DNA of 64,000 bases, from NCBI GenBank assembly GCA_905116865.2, contig CAJHNH020002773.1, positions 1,661,110 through 1,725,109 of the forward strand, in the 5' to 3' direction. Shown piece after piece: positions 24,701-30,700 of this stretch (position 1 is the first letter of the stretch; each line of letters starts with the position of its first letter). Under the pieces are notes generated by a model. That model was not told the DNA's origin and did no database searches. It worked only from the letters and a program-made list of their open reading frames with translations. The position numbers were made by a program, and so were the translations under genes. Source of the stretch: Candidula unifasciata (Eukaryota > Mollusca > Gastropoda > Stylommatophora > Geomitridae).

Positions 24701-27700
24701 TCAAGTGGCAACACACCCGAAAAGCATCTGCCTCATAGACCGGACCATAGAGAAGTGACGCATACAAATACGTTCCCCAACTACAGCAGTTGGCGTAAGA
24801 ATCCTGCTCATGTATGCAGTGCAATGGCTAGACAATTTATTTTAAATAGGCGTGGAAAATGTGTCCTAACGTGTAAATCGACACTAAAAGCCTAAAAGAA
24901 TCAATATCAGAGTGATTTATAGGGATTTTTCTTAACTGGACACCCCCCCCCCCCCCCACACACACACACAAACGAACTAGATAACCACGGTTGGCCCATT
25001 GTATATCATAGTTACAATGACGATTCTGGGGGTGTTCAGACTGTGGACCTGCCCAAGGCGGTAGATGTGTGTATACTGTCATGCTACAGAGATGATGATG
25101 AATTACGGGTGTTTCCTTCAAAATTAGAGTGTGTCTGCCTGAGAGGTGAGGAACCAAAAGTCTGCATTCAAATAAGGCAGATCTGTAGAACGTATGTGCA
25201 CTCAAAACTCAAGTTCTGGAACAAAACCAAAGTCCATAAGTCGGCTAACAGCCAGAGTTTACTGCCGGTGAACGTGAAGAAGAAGAAGATCAGTCAGGTG
25301 TCATCTCCAGAGTGAAGGTTGGCTGCAGTGGATCTTCAATTTCTGTCTTTTCCCATGGATGTACACTCTTCAACTGCTCTTGAGGTTGTCCTGCCACTTG
25401 TATCGCTGTCTGCCTCTTGCCTGCTTGCCTTCCGGTATGGTTTTGATAAAGTGTGATGTCTTGTAACGGGGCTGAGGTATTTCACCTGTCTCTTTTTCGG
25501 TCAAATTTACCAGATGTCACTAACTTTTCAATTGTTTGTGTTAAAACTGAGGGAGGAGAGCGGAATCCAGCGCCATGTGGGACACAATCATGCCTTTTAG
25601 AAGCCAGACCTTTCCCGTTTGGGTTCCAGGGTCCCATCCTCTGCTTCTTAGCAAGCATGTCATAAAAGGCAACTAATAAGGGATTTTTTATGATATGCCG
25701 AAAGGCGCAGGTATCACAGTCCAGCTGTAAATCATTGCACAATATACCAACCACCCTTTAAAGGGGAATGCAGAAGAAGAAGAGACATATAATCACAACG
25801 AAGAACTAAGAACAATGGTAGGCACAGTACCGGTGATTGAGTCCATAGAACATCAAAGACTCGAATGGTTTGGTCATCTAGTCAGAATGCAACAAAATCA
25901 ACCAGCAGCTAGAGCATTTAACATGAGAACAGCGGGTTGCAAGGCATGAGGCTGACCAAGAAACACATGGGTGGACGGAGTAAAAGAGACACTACAGAAA
26001 CACATTATTACGTTACACAAGCTATGCTGAAAGGAAGAAAAGGAGGAGGAGGAAGAAGAGCTAAATCTGATTTATGCAATAATTTTGAAGTTATGAAATT
26101 AATTAGCATGTTTTTGAGAGTGTCGGCCTTGTCCTTGCAGCCCATTGAGCATCCTACTCGCACCAACCAGATCCCACGCCAGATCCCGGATCAGTCGCTG
26201 TACACCCGCCCCCTGCCGGGCATCATCATGGGAGGGGTGCTGCCCTTCGGATGTATCTTCATCCAGCTTTTCTTCATTCTCAACAGCATCTGGTAAGTCT
26301 TTGGTTGTGATTTATGCCTGGATACATCTGTGTGGTTTGTGGGTGTGTGTATCCGTGTGGTTTGTGGGCGTATGTATCCATGTGATTTGTGGGTGTATGT
26401 AGACATGTGATTTGTGGGTGTATGTAGCCATGTAATTTGTGGGTATTTGTATCCTTGTGATTTGTGGCTGTATGTATCTGTGTGATTTGTGGGTGTATGT
26501 ATCCATGTGATTTCTGGGTGTATGTATCCATGTGATTTCTGGGTGGGTAGTGTATCCTTGTGATTTATGGGTGGGTGTATGTAACCATGTGAATTGTGGG
26601 TAGATGTATACATGTGATTTCTGGGTGGCTGCATCTGTGGGAATTGTGGGTAGATGTATCAGTGTGATTTGTAGGTGAATTTAACCGTAGGAATCCGGGG
26701 TAAATGTATTCGTACGGTTTGTGGGAGAATATAACTGTGTCATTTATTTGTGGCAGGATGTAACCGTGTGATTTCTGGTGGATGTTTCCATGTGGTTTAT
26801 GGGCGGATCTATCCGTATGCTTTGTTGGTGGATGTATCTGTGTGGTTTACGGGTGAATGTATGAATATGATTTGTGAATAGATACATTTATCTCGATAGA
26901 CTAAACTTATGCCATGGTTATTAGTTTACAAAGAGGTGAGGAGGCCAGACAAGAGAGCACTGTGCATGAAGCCAAAGAAGAATAAATCAACAGCTGTAGA
27001 GACTGAGGCATATTCTCATCATCATCATCCAGTGTCTTGCCGAGTGGCGTTGCCGATCATGCCTCTCCACAATCTGCTGTCAGCAAGTGGGTGTATCAGT
27101 TTGTGTGTTGACACCTGTCCATGCCGTGACAAGAGGCTGTCAAGAAACTTCTCTATATTAAGTCATAAACTAAGGACATCAATTGTTGACATCTAGATAG
27201 ATCAACAACACACCAACAGTGAGAATCTTCAGATGTGATATATATTCAACCCTGCTCTATGGTGCGAGTCGCCGTGGCAGAGCGGCTAGACGCACGCCGC
27301 GGATCGGAAGGTCGTGGGTTCGCTCCCTGGTGGAGACGGACTATTCTTCAAAAATGACCTTGGCTCCCAGGTCGACTCAGCCTTGAGTGGGTACCGGGTG
27401 CAGTCCCGGGAAGTAAAGACGGCCGGCGTGATGCTGACCACATCACCCATCTTGTGCCGTTGGTCTATAAAAATATAGGTCTAGCCCTATATGCCCTATA
27501 CGCCTAAAGGCGTGGAAAGGGTCCTTTCCTTTTTTTTTTTACTATGGTGCAGAAATTTGGCCAGTGAACAAAAACTAGACAACCGAATTGAGCTTCTGGA
27601 AATGTGGATATACAGACGAATTGGTCATATTTCATCGAAACGTAATCATCAAATACAGAAATCCTGGAAAGGCTAAGTGAAAAGAAAGAAAAACTGACTG

Positions 27701-30700
27701 AAAAAAAAGACAGTTGAAATATTATATCCACATTAAAAGACATAATAACGCTTAAAAAAACCAAGCTGAAGGGAAGGGTCGAGGGCAAGAGAGCAAGAGG
27801 TAGACAATGATACAAGTGGGAGGACAACATCAAGAAATGGACAAACAGCAGTCTAAGAGAGAGTGCACCAATACAGGAGACAGCATACATTTTAGCCATC
27901 TTTCATTGGGAAGACACGATTCGGACAACACCTACATTGTTGCTTGTTTTTATCTCCACAAGTCTTTCCAGACTTATTACATGTTTTTGATGTTTTTTAT
28001 GATTCAGACACCACCTAATATTGTTGCTTGTTTTGTGTATCTCCGCAGGTCTCACCAGACTTATTACATGTTTGGCTTCTTGTTCCTGGTGTTCATCATC
28101 TTGATCATCACCTGCAGTGAAGCCACCATTCTCCTGTGCTACTTCCACTTATGTGCAGAGGTCAGTCTTGGATTGTGTCTTGTTCTTGCTGGTCATCTGT
28201 ACTTGCCCGCTTGACCATGTCATGACAGTCGACTCATTAGAGGTGAAACAGTAAAGGACCCTTTCCCACACTTTCAGGCATATAGGGCAGGACCTATATT
28301 GTATAGACCAGTGGGCACTTGGTGGGTGATGTGTTCAGTATCACGCCTGGCCGCCTTTACAGACTTCTAGAACTAGACCAGATTCCAGGAGTGACTAAAC
28401 AACCAGAACTTTGTGCCGGAGTTTACAGCCAGGGACTGCACAGAAACAGAAGATGATTGGTGGTTGTCTGGGAGATGTACTAGTGGGTCACTGGATAGAT
28501 TGTTGGTTGTCTGGGAGATGTACTAGTGGGTCACTGGATAGATTGGTGGTTGTCTGGGAGATGTACTAGTGGGTCACTGGATAGATTGGTGGTTGTCTGG
28601 GAGATGTACTAGTGGGTCACTGGATAGATTGTTGGTTGTCTGGGAGATGTACTAGTGGGTCACTGGATAGATTGGTGGTTGTCTGGGAGATGTACTAGTG
28701 GGTTTCTTCTAAAGCTGTTCATTTGCCTTAGAAGCAAGGAACCAGCAGTCTGCATACAATTAAGCCATATCTGTAAACTGGATGTGCACTCAAAACTCAA
28801 CTTCTGGTACAAGACTAAAGTCCAGAAGTGGATGAGCAACCAGAACTTTCCTCTGGGGTTTACAGCCAGTGAACACAAAGAAGGAACAGAATATGTTTGT
28901 TGATCACTTTGGCACTCATTAAATGATGTCGTCAGCAATAATGCTGAAGAATAGACAGATAAAATAAATAATGAATATTTGGAATGTTGAATTAAGAATC
29001 AACGTCATAGAACACCAGACACCCCCATAAGCTCTCTGTCTAGCTTGCATACGTCAACACACCGGCATAACTTGGAGAAATATCCAAAGGACGCTAACTA
29101 CCCGGGACCTCTGAAGCAATGCTTGCCACTCTGCGTGGAGCATACCTGACTCCACCTTTCTCAGCATGCTTTGTGAGTCAGTTACAATGACGACATGTAT
29201 GTACAGCTGATTCTCAAGCCAACGGAAGGCAGCAGTGACTGCCTCCACCTCCATTCTCAAACTAGACGTTGTGATGTCATATGCCAGGCTTTTTTTGTGG
29301 GCAGGTAAATAGTCAGACATTCAATGGCAGATATTAAAGTTGGTAAATGAAGTTGGTAAATGGGCGGAAAGATGGGATACTCAAATTAGTAGTTTGATGG
29401 ATGAAAGTCCCCATGGGGGTTCTGGGGCCCAGAAAGCATGTCAAAAGAGTTGACTGGTTTGGGGCTTCCTTCCAAGTCTGGCTGCATCTGCAACCAACAG
29501 TCTGCATACAAAAATGTCAGATCTGTTAAATCTATGTGCATATTCAAGACTAAGTCCAGGAATGGATGACCAACCAGACCTTTTCTTTGGACTTTACAAC
29601 CAGTGAATGCAAAGAAGAAAAAGAAAAAAGATGGATAGTATACTACAAAATAGATATATATGCGTAGGTGAATGGATTAAAAAGGTAATTAACTGGATGA
29701 ATGGATGGATGGTAACTACAGCGAATGTAGTAAGTACCAATTCAGTCATCATCGCTGAAAATGCCTGCCCAACACATAAACCCAGCACGCCTTGTTTGCT
29801 TGCATTCAGTTGTGTTGATTATCTCGCCCAGGTAGCACTTTAACTTAAACAAAATCATAACATTAACTGTGGGTCTTGTACACTGGTCACTGTAGACAGG
29901 TAGGAAAAATGACATTTTCAGGGAATTGGACCCAACTTCAAGGGTCAATCGAGTGACTTCTCGGGGCCAAAAGTGTTAATTGTTGTACTCTGTTACTTTT
30001 CAGGACTACCACTGGTGGTGGAGGTCGTTTCTCACAAGTGGCTTCACAGCCATCTACTTCTTCTTCTACTGCATCCACTACTTCTTCACCAAGCTGGAGA
30101 TGAGTGGCTTCACCAACACCTTCCTCTACTTCGGCTACACCACCATCATCGTTTTCTTGTTCTTCATTGTTACAGGTCAGTGCTGTTGATTCTTTGTTTG
30201 TGTGTTTGTCAGCCATTTAGATAGAAGACTGATATCTCAGGTTATTTAGATATGGTGTGTCTTCGTTCAGGTTATTGAGATATGTATGGTATGTCTCGCC
30301 AGCAAGGAGATCAAAATTAGAATTTTGAGAGTATGCATCGTCCCTGTAGCAACACACAGATGTGAGTCGTGGACTCGGAAGCTGAAATATTTTGGTTATA
30401 ACAAGCACCATGGCGGATTGGAAAGAATAATAGCAGAAGGCATGGTACCAGGAAGGAGGGGCAGGGGCTGACTGACACGAAGATGGGCACAGGATATAAG
30501 TGACTACTTGAGTGTGAAAGTACATGAGGCGGGAGAGCTGGCGATAGACCGAGTTTCTTTCAGGCAGACCATGATGAGAGCGAGGTTTTGCAAAGGACCT
30601 GCTACATGATGATGATGGTATGTCTTTGTTCAGGTTATTTAGATAGAAGACTGTTATCTCAAGTTATTTAGATAGAAGACTGGTATGTCTGCCTCAGGTA

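Noticed and set aside
26191..26634. 147-codon minus-strand frame rich in [10 protein letters not shown]
   Set aside because: Translation of the 25-bp degenerate minisatellite plus the antisense of exon L.
27268..27345. Functional tRNA gene
   Set aside because: A and B boxes are present, but the cloverleaf is not closed and the sequence continues into the family B SINE body.
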